The notes beneath the pieces were generated by a model. That model had not been told where the DNA came from and did no database searches. It saw nothing but the letters and a program-made list of their open reading frames with translations. 64,000 nt of DNA from contig NC_080069.1 in the NCBI RefSeq assembly GCF_949987535.1, forward strand, positions 37,313,269 through 37,377,268, given 5' to 3'. Of this stretch, positions 46,142 to 56,000 are shown one piece after another; the stretch's first letter is position 1; each line of letters opens with the position of its first letter. Source of the DNA: Balaenoptera acutorostrata (taxonomy: Eukaryota; Chordata; Mammalia; Artiodactyla; Balaenopteridae). A program made the position numbers and the translations under genes.

Positions 46142-46436
46142 TTTTTTTTTTAATTTATTTATTTATTATTTATGGCTGTGTTGGGTCATCGTTTCTGTGC
46201 GAGGGCTTTTCTCCAGCTGTGGCAAGCGGGGACCACTCTTCATCGCGGTGCGCGGGCCTCTCACCATCGCGGCCCCTCCCGTTGCGGAGCACAGGCTCCA
46301 GACGCACAGGCTCAGCAACCGTGGCTCACGGGCCCAGCCGCTCCACGGCACGCGGGATCTTCCCAGACCAGGGCTCGAACCCGTGTCCCCTGCATTGGCA
46401 GACAGACTCTCAACCACTGTGCCACCAGGGAAGCCC
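46142..46436 (-). mobile_element. Young CHR-type SINE, inverted relative to 45107
   Basis: On the minus strand it starts 'gggcttccctggtggcacag', with A box 46414-46424 and B box 46371-46381, and ends in poly(A) (the T run at 46142-46153). The perfect 13-bp target-site duplication is 'aagaagagttttt' (46129-46141 and 46437-46449). The CpG-rich body is the same subfamily as 45107-45462. Confidence 0.97.
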
Positions 46437-46449
46437 AAGAAGAGTTTTT

Positions 46450-47194
46450 ATTAGACATAACTAGAATTTATAACTGAAGGTTTCATGCCAACTCCTACCC
46501 AGAATAAGTAGCCTCGATATCATATATTCTCATTATCAGATCCTATGTAGGCTTTAAAAAAAATTATCCATAACTTGGACGTAAAACAAAAGTATAACTC
46601 CTGCTCTTTCAATGTCATACTAGAACCTTGTCTAAAAAGCCCCCCTAAGAGTCTAGAGTTTGTGATCTTTGTTTGACTCACTATTTACTACCGTTTAGGG
46701 CCAAGACTTTGTAAAGTAAGTTATTAAATTGTAGAGTTAACAATTATTTTCATCCACTAAAAAAGCAAATTGTTTCTATCTAGGAAAAAAGATAACTCCA
46801 AAGGTTACAGTTTTGTTGTGCTATAGGATATTAACCAATTTTGTATCTAACTTAGCAATATTATTTCAGCATTTTTTCTTTGATTGACTATATATACCAG
46901 TCTTCCCAATCCTCTCTCAAACCTGCTTTACCATCCATCAGTTCTCTCATTAATACATTAAATATATGTTTGATACACAATCACTAAATATGTGTTTGAG
47001 AGTCATTTAACTTTTTGAAAATTATCCTTTGAAACTGAACGAGTCCTAAGCCTGGCTCACCTGATCTTTCCTCCCACTGGTGTTCATTTGAGTTTTATAA
47101 CTATGTAAAGCAAATGGGCATTCGAAGAGCTGAAAATTGAGTAGATGCAACACCAGAAAAGGCCCAAGACTCAGCCAAGCAGGGAGAAAAGGGA
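46450..47194. other. AT-rich non-coding stretch
   Basis: No gene, and no element recognised with confidence. Confidence 0.5.
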
Positions 47195-47412
47195 ACTGTT
47201 TTGAACACTGAATGAGTTTACATTCATCATCTCCTTTCATCCATGTAACAACTCTGGGAGGGAGGCATCACCCCACTTCCCAGGTGAGAAAAGTGAGGTA
47301 GGAAGTGATTAAGTAACTTGCCCAGAATCACACAGCTTGGAAGTGGCAGTACCCAGACTTGAACAGAGACCTGTCAATTCCAAACCCACGTGTTCTTCTC
47401 ACTGCACCTCCC
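47195..47412 (-). mobile_element. MIR SINE
   Basis: 'catccatgtaacaactctgg', 'taagtaacttgcccagaatc', 'acacagcttggaagtggcag' and 'acttgaacagagacctgtca' are reverse-complement MIR. Confidence 0.88.
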
Positions 47413-47739
47413 CCTTTCCTGTATAGTTAAAGGCTTCATGGAGTGAGGCAGTAGAAAACCATAGAAGTGGAGAGAAGGAGCAGACCCAGCAGGGCCAGGA
47501 CAGAGAGCAAGGCAGGCAGGGCTTGTTCCACAGAGATGTAAGTCAACTCATGTTCACGCTGACATGAAATATGCCAAAACTTCCCTGTGATAGGTCAGTG
47601 ACTCAGAATAAATGCTTTAAAAAGGTCTTACAAACCCAAATGCCAACCTAAATTACTTTTATTACATTACATAAATAAGTATAAGCATAGAACAAGGGAC
47701 TGATGGGGGGAAAACATTTATTCCCCTCTTCCCACGATT

Positions 47740-47900
47740 CCACGTGGAGGAATATTCATCAACCTAACACTCGTAGCCCTGGCTGCTGGATCCTCCCTGG
47801 GGAGAAGAAGGACTTATCTGATTGGTGAGCTGGGAAACAGCAACTGGGCATGCTCAGTGCGTCCCCTCCCCGTGCTGGGGCTGCCCTCCGCAGGGGTCAG
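47740..47900. promoter_or_regulatory. Cluster of regulatory-like motifs
   Basis: An E-box in the palindrome 'tccacgtgga' (about 47740), an inverted CCAAT box 'ctgattggtg' (about 47819) and a C-rich Sp1-like 'gtcccctccccg' (about 47863) lie within 160 bases of non-repeat sequence. No transcript start or exon is assigned. Confidence 0.25.
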
Positions 47901-48563
47901 GATTCTGCTCTGATGTCTGCCTTGTCTCAGTGAAGCTCTTCAGCTCAAAGGCCAGTTGACCAAGTTTCATTCTGGAGTGACATGTAACACATCTAAGCCA
48001 TGACCCCCAGTCTACCTTTTATCAGTTACAGAGCTGACATTTTGATCATCTGTCTGATTCTTGCATCTCTGATTCCAAACACAGCCAAAGAAAAGCAGTG
48101 TAACCACCACTAAAACCCAAGTATAAATAAACTTGATGCTATAGAAATCCCACACAAATTAACAAATTATATGTTTAAAAATCTGCAAAAATAATAGAAT
48201 TCAAGCTAGCAACACTAATCAAGGTGACGTGACAGATGGATTCTGTTATTTCTTATCTATTAAGCCACTGATGTTCTCATGAGTGTGGCCCCCAGCCAGC
48301 CATGTGACTGCTCATTTCCACCCACCCCCTTTCTTCTCTTTCATACTGATTTGAAACTTTCCTTTAAAGGAGCGCCTTGGTGTTATTTTGTCTTCATTGA
48401 GTACAAATTCATTATTACATAAGAAGCCTGCCTCAATTCTTCCCCCATTAACTCAAGATAATTAAAATATTTCTACTTGACATGAATAGGATCCTAAAAC
48501 CAAATGCAGACACAGGCTTGCACTTACATAGAGGTTCTTGGGGTATTAGTTATTCATCTAGAT
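47901..48563. other. Non-coding stretch, nothing recognised
   Basis: Mixed, mostly AT-rich unique sequence with no supportable gene. Confidence 0.45.
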
Positions 48564-48800
48564 CAGTGTTTCTCAGTTTTTTTCATTATTATCCTCTTGA
48601 CGAGCTTTTTAAGACTTTTTTGTTTTTATGAATCCCCCCCTGCTGTGAAATTTTAATACCATAGGCATACTATATATCTGTTTACATGTTATATGTATAT
48701 CTGTTATTTAATATATTAAAAGATTACAAATTTTCACCACCTTTCCCCCAAGAACCCATTTTTTGCCCCACAAGGCGCAATGTCATCCCCTTTGAGAATG
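48564..48800. mobile_element. hAT-like non-autonomous DNA transposon
   Basis: The start 'cagtgtttctcag' and the end 'tttgagaatg' resemble the imperfect inverted termini of hAT-Charlie elements, with an AT-rich interior. The family is not assigned. Confidence 0.45.
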
Positions 48801-48812
48801 CATAATCTAGAC

Positions 48813-49127
48813 CAGTGCTGTCCAGTAGAAATATGATGCAAGCCACATATATGATTTTAAATTTTCAAGTAGCCACACTAAAAAGTCAAAAGAGCAGGCA
48901 AAATTAATTTTCATATCATATTTTATTTAACTCAATCTATCCAAAATGTTATCATTTCAGCGGGTAATGAGTATAAAAATTTACAGAGATATTTTATATT
49001 TTTTTTTTCTCACTAAGATTTCAAAATCCGGTGTGCATTTTAAGTTTAAAGTACAATTCAGTTTCGACTAGCCACATCTCAATGCTCAACAGCCACATGT
49101 GGCCAGGGGCTACCGTATTGGACAGTG
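48813..49127. mobile_element. hAT-type DNA transposon with inverted termini
   Basis: It begins 'cagtgctgtccagta' and ends 'tattggacagtg', which are mutually inverted (one CTGTCC/GGACAG pair). Internal phrases 'gtagccacactaaaaagtca' and 'agccacatgtggccaggggc' are typical of a common mammalian MER element. I do not name the family and did not find a clean 8-bp target duplication. Confidence 0.75.
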
Positions 49128-50233
49128 TAGTCATTCTAAATGATTCAGAATGTGACTGTATTAATCACTTTAGCCTACCTAAAAGCCAGGCTTATTCTCA
49201 GACCACTTGCAAACAGCAGAGACTACGTCTGCGGACCTCCGGAGATCTATAGATTGAAGTTGGAGAAGCCCTGAGTTAGGCATTTCCCACATAATCAGAT
49301 TGCTTAGTCTGAGGGAAGTTTACTGTGAGGATGAACAGGGAAGTGAGGAAAAACAACCCATCTCGTCAAACCTCATTGAGAAATGGAATGCTATTCCTTG
49401 CCAGTCAGCATTTACAGTAGCTCTAGTGGTCAAGGGAGCCTCTCAAAGCTACTTGTCATCTTGCTCAGCCCCTGAGTCCCTGCTTCTTTCTACTCTCTGT
49501 CCTCCATCTCTGCACCTCATAGCTTCTGCTGTCTCGTGGCTTCTCATTCTTCTTTCCGGGTGTGAGTCTGCTTCTGCAACTCTCCACCAGATGCCTTCTC
49601 TCGTCCTAGCCACCCGGGCTGTATACCTCCCATCCCAGCCACCCAGGTGACGGGATCAGATCAGTGGCCCCAGTTAATGGCACCTCTTTGAGGTGGAACC
49701 TTCTCTCCAGCACCTTGGTGGGAGTCCCCTCATCACAACCAGCTCCAGGCAGGAAGAAGATGTGAGGGAAGAGCCTGCCTACCCTGCCTACACGATGCCT
49801 CCTTTCCACGCAGCTCCACCCCAGCCCCTTCTAGCTTTCCAGGCTGAAGTTCTCTCCAGAGTCTTACCACCAGCCACACGGAGAGGAAAGAGAGAAGGGG
49901 AAAGAAAGAGAACAAAGAAACATCCATTTCAATCTTTCGAAAGTTGCAACTCAAAACTCCACTCCCTCCACAGCGGTCCCATTTTTCATAGGACTCTAGT
50001 TTGTGGCCTATTTTCAGAGTGCTTCCTACTTGAACATGGAGTTGGGTGGAAAGAGGAAAGACAAGGGAGCCTGAGCTCACCCTAGAAATAAGAGAACTTC
50101 CAAGCATCTGGCGCTGGATTGCACTATAGAGCTCTTTGTGTGACACCCCTCTCTCCGCGTGCACACATACACATACATACCACCACTCTTGGTCTTTAGG
50201 GTAACATTAGAAGCATGTTGCATTCCTTTAGGA
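49128..50233. other. Non-coding stretch, no gene supported
   Basis: Overlapping frames on both strands (49300-50164) lack recognised domains. About 49480-49640 is C/T-rich. No element is identified. Confidence 0.4.
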
Positions 50234-50456
50234 CAGTGGTTCTCAATCAGGAAAGATTTTGCTCCCCCTTCCCAAGGGGATATTTGCAACGTCAGGAGGC
50301 ATTTTCAGTTGCCATAGCTGGGGCTAAGTGTGCTACTAGCATCTAGTGAGTAGAGGCCAGGCACACTGCTAAGTATCCTGCAAGGCACAGGACAGCCTCC
50401 ATAACAAGGAATTATCTGATCCAAAATGTCAATAGTGCCAAGGTTGAGAAGCCCTG
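50234..50456 (+). mobile_element. MER5A-type hAT DNA transposon
   Basis: It runs from 'cagtggttctcaatcagg' through 'ctagtgagtagaggccaggc', 'acaggacagcctccataaca' and 'caaaatgtcaatagtgccaa' to 'ggttgagaagccctg', the MER5A order over nearly its full length. 'ctttagg' flanks it on both sides, close to an 8-bp hAT target duplication. Confidence 0.93.
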
Positions 50457-50984
50457 AGCTTTAGGGAACTATTTTTTTCCACTGGTGACGGAACAGGGGA
50501 GGACTGAGACAGAAGAGATAGGAGTGAAAGGTGAAGCAATCTAGAAGCATGTTGGACAATTAGGAGAAAGTAGTCTGTGATTGAACATATAATCTCCACT
50601 TGAATGTTTGAGAGACCTTTTTATTATGTTATTGCAACAATGTGAAGATATGGATCGTCAGGATGACTTGGGAGAGACAGCAAAATCTATGCCTCAGATT
50701 GTCTGGGTGCCAAGCCCGGCCAGAACCATGACTTATTGAAAGATGAGAGCTTGTCTACACCTCTGATGTACCATAGAAGAAACGTAAAATATTGCGGTGA
50801 AGTGGTGGCCAGGGCATAAAAGACAGCTTTTGTTAAACCTCTGACCCAATCCCAGTGAAAACACGGGGTTCTCCTTCTCCTCCCGGGGTGGGTTTGCACA
50901 AAATGTGTGCACAGACCCTTGTAGAGATAGGAGTTCACTGATCCCTCGTCGTTTCCCCAGTTATTCTTCTATGAGCAAGACTTC
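50457..50984. other. Non-coding stretch, nothing recognised
   Basis: No gene or element is supported. Confidence 0.5.
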
Positions 50985-51180
50985 TTCTAAGATCTTTTCA
51001 ATTCATGATGGGGAAGGCCTTCCTGTCATTCTTGTTTTACAGACAGGAAGTCTAAAGCACAGAGAGGCTAAATAGCCAACGGCTTTACAGCTGGTAATGT
51101 GAAGAGGCAGGATGCAAACCAGGTCTGTCTGACGTGACCTAACTCAGCACTTGACCACCAGGCCATGCTGCTGCTCAGCA
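50985..51180 (-). mobile_element. MIR SINE
   Basis: 'cattcttgttttacagacag', 'gcacagagaggctaaatagc' and 'acagctggtaatgtgaagag' are reverse-complement MIR. Confidence 0.82.
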
Positions 51181-51589
51181 CAGGGACCTCAGTTCCTAGA
51201 GGCTGACACCTTCAGATGGTTAAGGTGGGCACATGCAGATGTTTCCATTTGCTGAGCATCTCCCCTAAACCATAGCACTGACCCTTCACTTGACTGGAGA
51301 GAGCACAAGAAGAGACCAAGTTCTCACAGGCTGCTGTTCTTCCTTTCTTCCTTTTCCCTGTCTCCAAGGCGCCTCTGAACTGGAAAACCCAGGCACCACA
51401 CGGGAGGAAACAAACTGAAAGGTACAAGGAGGCGAGCTTGTTCCCGAAGACTCTCTCAGTTGTTATAAGGAGTAACTGAAACTCGTAGTTGACCCCAACC
51501 CCGCAGAGTTGGCACCAGGAGGAACACAAGCATTTTATAAATGCTCTTCCAGGAGGGGAGGTGAGCTCACTTCCTGAGGGAATTACTGC

Positions 51590-51830
51590 AGGGGGTGTCT
51601 GCGGGGGCCAGCCAGGCCTGGCTTTCAAACATCTGAAACGGCCCACGGTGTAATCAGGCATGAATATTGATTCAAATAAATTATGCATGTTTATACACTC
51701 GTTTATTATTTTATTCACACACTCGCTCCATGAAGTTAGCCTGGGCAACTGTCATGGGGCTAGTCAGCTCTTGGATGCTGTAAAAACCAGTTGCTTTGAA
51801 ATATTCGGTGGCCAAAGGGAAATCCAAGTT
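51590..51830. promoter_or_regulatory. Possible conserved non-coding element
   Basis: Unique sequence with 'ggtgtaatcaggcatgaata', 'attcaaataaattatgcatg' and 'cgtttattattttattcac': several homeobox and octamer-like cores within ~100 bases and no repeat signature. Function is inferred only from motif density. Confidence 0.25.
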
Positions 51831-53289
51831 ATTAGTGAAAATTATAACCAAAATGACAGCAACTTTCTATCATCTGGAAAGGCCTTGGTGAGTGCAAGTC
51901 ATCAGGGTCAGATGTTGCCCCATTCCTCAGGCTTTCATGAGAAGTAGAAGAGCAAATATGGATGGCTCCAGAGCATTCTAGCAATTATCATTTTAACAAA
52001 TAGAGCTCTTTTCTAATATTCACATTCCTTTCGCATGGCCTCATGAAAACACAAACATTCACTCCATCCTCAAAAAATGCAGGCGCTCTGGGAGGAAAGA
52101 GCTACCCTCTCAGCCCCATAGTCAGGCTGGAGGAAGCAGAGACTGATATCAGATCCTGGGTTATAAAGTTGATTGCTTCTGACTCAGCTGATAAACTTGA
52201 TCATACCTCTGGGGGCTTGGTTGTGCCCTGCTCTTGGGGCCATTCAGGGGAGGGCATGTATCTTCTGGAAGAGACCCTTGGAGGCACCCATCCAGAAGAC
52301 CTGACTTGCATGATTGGTGACAGTAGGGGAAAGTCAGCAGACCTGCCTGTCTGCTCCCAGGTGGGAAGTAAACTGGGCAGAGCCCAGGCCCTAACAGCTC
52401 TCTGTGTCTTGATGTGACAGGCTGGGAGTGGGTGCAGACCCTCCATGCAGGAGGCTGGGTTACAATGGTCCAGCTTTGCCCTGCAGATGGAGCTTCCCCC
52501 CAAGATCCACATTTTGGAGAGGAAAGAGAGGTAATCCTGAAGCCCTCTGTTTTGAGGACTAAAGCTGATACTGTCCTTTCATCTTCAGCTGATTTCTGGT
52601 GTCTTCGTCACTTAGCCACCAACCCCAAAGGGAAATAGAATAAAGAATTTGGATTTCCTCAGTGCATGATCAAAGGAACCTTATGTACTTTACTGAAAAT
52701 TGAAATTAACTTCAGTGCGCTATTTTCTCTCTTGATAATTGTTTAAGGAGATACTCATGCCCTGGAAACTTGCATTAAGAGTTATGAATGTTTAAATTAA
52801 TACATGGATTTACCTATGTATTTTTATGGGTTATTTTCAAATTTCATTGTCTGAAAGAAATGAAAGTGGAGGAAGATCCAAGAACAACAAACTCATATCT
52901 GAAAGAGACATAGGGATTTTCACTTTCTATAGTATGTGTTTCTACAATTTTTTAAAACAATGAGGTGAATTATATGTAATATGAGAAAAACGTTTTAAAG
53001 AAAGAAAAAAAGCAATACTTGAAATTTTAAATACTTAAATTCTTGGGGAAAAGACACAGTACTCCGAAGTTAGGAAAGAAGGAAGAAATTAAAGTTTAAA
53101 AATTGTGTGACCATAATCCCAAAGTACAATTCTTACTAGTTTTTCCACTGAAAAGATAGATCATTCTGGTACCATAATGGACCTGACCTCAGAGTTACAA
53201 TCCTAAGAGCCCAAGATGGTCAGCATCTTCAAGTAGCTGCTCTGCAGCAGCCCATGGGCTAAGCTGCAGCCTCCATACACTAAATATTA
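51831..53289. other. Non-coding stretch, no gene supported
   Basis: Frames of 103-124 codons at 52043-52512 overlap on both strands without splice context. 52640-53150 is AT-rich. No element is recognised. Confidence 0.4.
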
Positions 53290-53505
53290 ATGGAACAAGC
53301 ATCTGGTCATTTCTGGACACCAGTGGAAAGGAAATTTACTAACAGAAAATTCAAGGTGCTAATAGAAGGTAAAATTGTAACTATGAACCAAATTGAGAAA
53401 AAAAATCAACGTTGGGCTGTTTACATCAATGGAGTAGATCCTTCTGATCACAGAAAACAAAGCAGCCAGAGGACTTTGAAGCCAAATGTCCAAGCAATAG
53501 ATTAG
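53290..53505 (+). CDS. Unidentified 71-codon open frame, protein-like
   Basis: The frame opens at an ATG and encodes a charged, balanced product with segments such as 'FWTPVERKFTNRKFKVLIEG' and 'NQRWAVYINGVDPSDHRK'. Unlike most frames here it is not in a repeat I recognise, nor in low-complexity sequence. I do not recognise the protein, there is no clear splice acceptor or donor at the edges, and the surrounding frames close quickly. It could be a fragment of an old retrocopy or transposon, or chance. Confidence 0.2.
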   Translation: MEQASGHFWTPVERKFTNRKFKVLIEGKIVTMNQIEKKNQRWAVYINGVDPSDHRKQSSQRTLKPNVQAID

Positions 53506-53863
53506 AGTAAAATTAATCACCAAAACTCATTCACAAACTATGTGTTGAGCAGCATTTCTTCTAAGGATAACTCCTAGCAGAGTTTCCCCAAGCTTTCCCC
53601 ACAGGGAGATTCTGTATTTGCAGATTCATCAGATCATGTTCATTGTCCTTGCAGAACCCTCTACACAGAAGGGGAAATACTTGTTCATTAAGTTCTGCAT
53701 ACATTCTGGACTTGGAAATAATTGGTACAAGAGAGATAAAACAGAGTGAGTCAGGAGCAATGTCCCTTTACTGCTCCACTCTTTGCGTAAACCTCCTTCT
53801 CTTGGTACTCCTGCCATCACATGAATGGGCCAGTGGGCCAGTACAGAGGAGTGGGCTGGTGTC

Positions 53864-53867
<4 letters not shown>

Positions 53868-53917
<50 letters not shown>

Positions 53918-54235
53918 ACACTCTCTACACAAACACCACACATTACGCATACACACAACACATACACATATGCCACACACACACCACACTACACACGCAC
54001 AGTACACAACACACACAATGCACACACAAACACTCTACACATACCACACAAACACCACACGTACACACATACAACACACATACACACACCACATATCACA
54101 CCTACACATCCCCCACACACTGCACACAACACATACATAGATTGTGCACACCCATATGCACCACCCACACAACACATACACACAGACCACACATATACAC
54201 ACATACAGACACACCACACATACACACATGCACCT
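53868..54235. repeat. (CA)n microsatellite grading into cryptic CA-rich array
   Basis: A perfect (AC)n block at about 53871-53916 is followed by ~320 bases of imperfect CA-rich units (cacac, catac, accac, with interspersed t and g). All three plus frames and two minus frames stay open through it, which is a composition effect. Confidence 0.95.
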
Positions 54236-54639
54236 GTAAACCTTGACCGCACAGGTAGCAATCCCATTGTGCCAATCTGTGGTCAGTATCTGAAGAGCAA
54301 ACAAGGGCTTAACTAGCGCGGGGCCTTACCTAGCGCGATACCATTGTACAACTGGGTAGCCAAGTGTAACAACATCCTGTGCCCCTTCCAAGCGCACAAT
54401 AGACTGGGCCTCTGTCAGCTGAGAGGGGAGACATTGTGAGTCACTAATTTTACCAAAACAAAACGGACTGCATTCCTCATTCTAGAAAGTGTGAGTGGCA
54501 CTGATTACACAAGTTCGAGAAAAGGAGCAGTAAACCTCAACACGAAATGAACACTCTTCTTGAGCATTTTTTAAAAAGCAAAAGCAAGCTGTGATTTGCA
54601 ATTTTTCTGGGTGCTCCCCATATTTCCATCAGTAAGGGA
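54236..54639. other. Non-coding stretch, nothing recognised
   Basis: Unique-looking sequence with a few CpGs ('ctagcgcggggccttaccta' at 54314) and no supportable gene. Confidence 0.45.
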
Positions 54640-55010
54640 AGAGTTAAAGGATGGTAAAGACTATAAAGTTCTTAAATAGAATGAGGCTGGTCTCCAAGAT
54701 GTAGTGTCTACCAGGAAAAAAACTGAGTGACAAAACGATGCACAGAGTATGATGCCACTTATGTGGAAAAAGAATTTTATTCCCTGGCCGCATACCTGTG
54801 TGTGAGTGCATAGAAGAAGGACTTGAGGGATCCACTCCAAACTTAACGATTGTTACCTCTGAGGAAGAAAACAGAATTGCTCAGTGAGGAGAAGCAAGCG
54901 GTGAAGAGGCCTTTCACATTTTACTCTATGGATTCCTAATTCATCTGAATCGCTGAGAAAGAAGAATGCACTTTGGTATTACTTGCATAATAAAAAAAAA
55001 CAACAAAAAT
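54640..55010 (+). mobile_element. Old LINE-1 (L1M-like) 3' end
   Basis: 'gtatgatgccacttatgtgg', 'gtgagtgcatagaagaagga', 'aacgattgttacctctgagg' and a closing A-rich run near 54990-55010 follow the old L1M 3' UTR order. Confidence 0.7.
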
Positions 55011-55264
55011 AACAGAAGAGCAGAAAAAAGAAATTGAATTTACATTCATAAGTAAGAATTACAATTTTTTTAAAATACCATGCCTCCATTGGCAGGACAC
55101 CCTGGATTTTGGGTTTTTTTTTTTTAAGCTGAAGACTTCCAAGATTACTAGTAGAAAGCACTATTTAAGACACCGAGAGCTGCATCTTAAGTCTCTTGCA
55201 GGTTCCTAATGCCTGTGCCAAGCAGAGGAGCTCCAGGGACTCCATGGCAGCAGGTGTCATTGCA

Positions 55265-55480
55265 GGCAGAAGGGCTGGGACCAGGTCGTCCAGGTTCCAA
55301 CTCCACTGTGGCCACTTACTTGCTGGGTGGCCTAGGCCATTCCCTCTGCCTCTCTAAGCCTCAGTTTCCTAGTCTATAGAACAGAGTTAAAAGTAATATC
55401 TACCTAGCTGGTTGAAAAGAGTGACAGAGACAAACACCTGTGTCGTACTTAAGCACTTAATGGGACACTGATATATGATA
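55265..55480 (+). mobile_element. MIR SINE
   Basis: 'aggttccaactccactgtgg', 'gcctcagtttcctagtctat' and 'gtgtcgtacttaagcactta' are MIR head, core and 3' end. Confidence 0.88.
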
Positions 55481-55604
55481 ATTATTCTAGAAATATTGAC
55501 TACTGTGATTAATGAAGCACCACTAAGAATTCTCACCGGAATGCATAATATTATCCTAAACCCAGAATGAATGAGAAGATTCTAACAGCCGAGCCAAGTT
55601 TCAA

Positions 55605-56000
55605 GCTCACACATTCAACACTGAACAAGAAGTTATTGAGCATTTTCTATGTGCCAAACACTGAGGGCACTGTGCTCCAGGAGTCTCCACTCAAAAAAAT
55701 TAGCAGTGATTACAACAAAGCAGAAAAACAGTAGCTGCCCTGAGAGCACGTGTGTGTGGGTGTCAGAGAACTCAGTCCCATCCTAGGGAGAGGGAATCAG
55801 GTCAGGCTTCTCAGAGGAAGCAACATCTCAGACTCAGAAAAAGTCAAGTAGAATGAGAACATGTCCCAGACAGAACTCAGGAGCAAAACTTAGCAGTGAG
55901 AGGTAATATGGCAGGCGCCCAGCAATGCAGGTAATTCAGGTGGAGCTGGAGGTGGGGAGAGTTGGGGGAGAGCTTGTGAGTTAAGCAAGAAATCAAAGAC
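55605..56000 (+). repeat. Ancient mammalian repeat, 5' part
   Basis: 'gttattgagcattttctatg', 'gtagctgccctgagagcacg', 'ggcttctcagaggaagcaac' and 'aggtggagctggaggtgggg' resemble the opening of the family at 26480-26643/28922. It is strongly diverged. Confidence 0.45.

Noticed and set aside
21643..46436. tRNA genes at the A/B-box positions of the SINEs
   Set aside because: The heads are tRNA-derived but degenerate, lack a cloverleaf with anticodon arm, and are followed by SINE bodies and A-tails.
45015..46464. Open frames of 100-157 codons on both strands, rich in R, P, G and S
   Set aside because: They lie in two CpG-rich SINEs; the recurring phrases (such as 'DQGSNPCPLHW') are the tRNA-like SINE head translated.
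53643..54316. Several 85-165 codon frames rich in T and H or V and C
   Set aside because: CA-repeat array; openness follows from composition.
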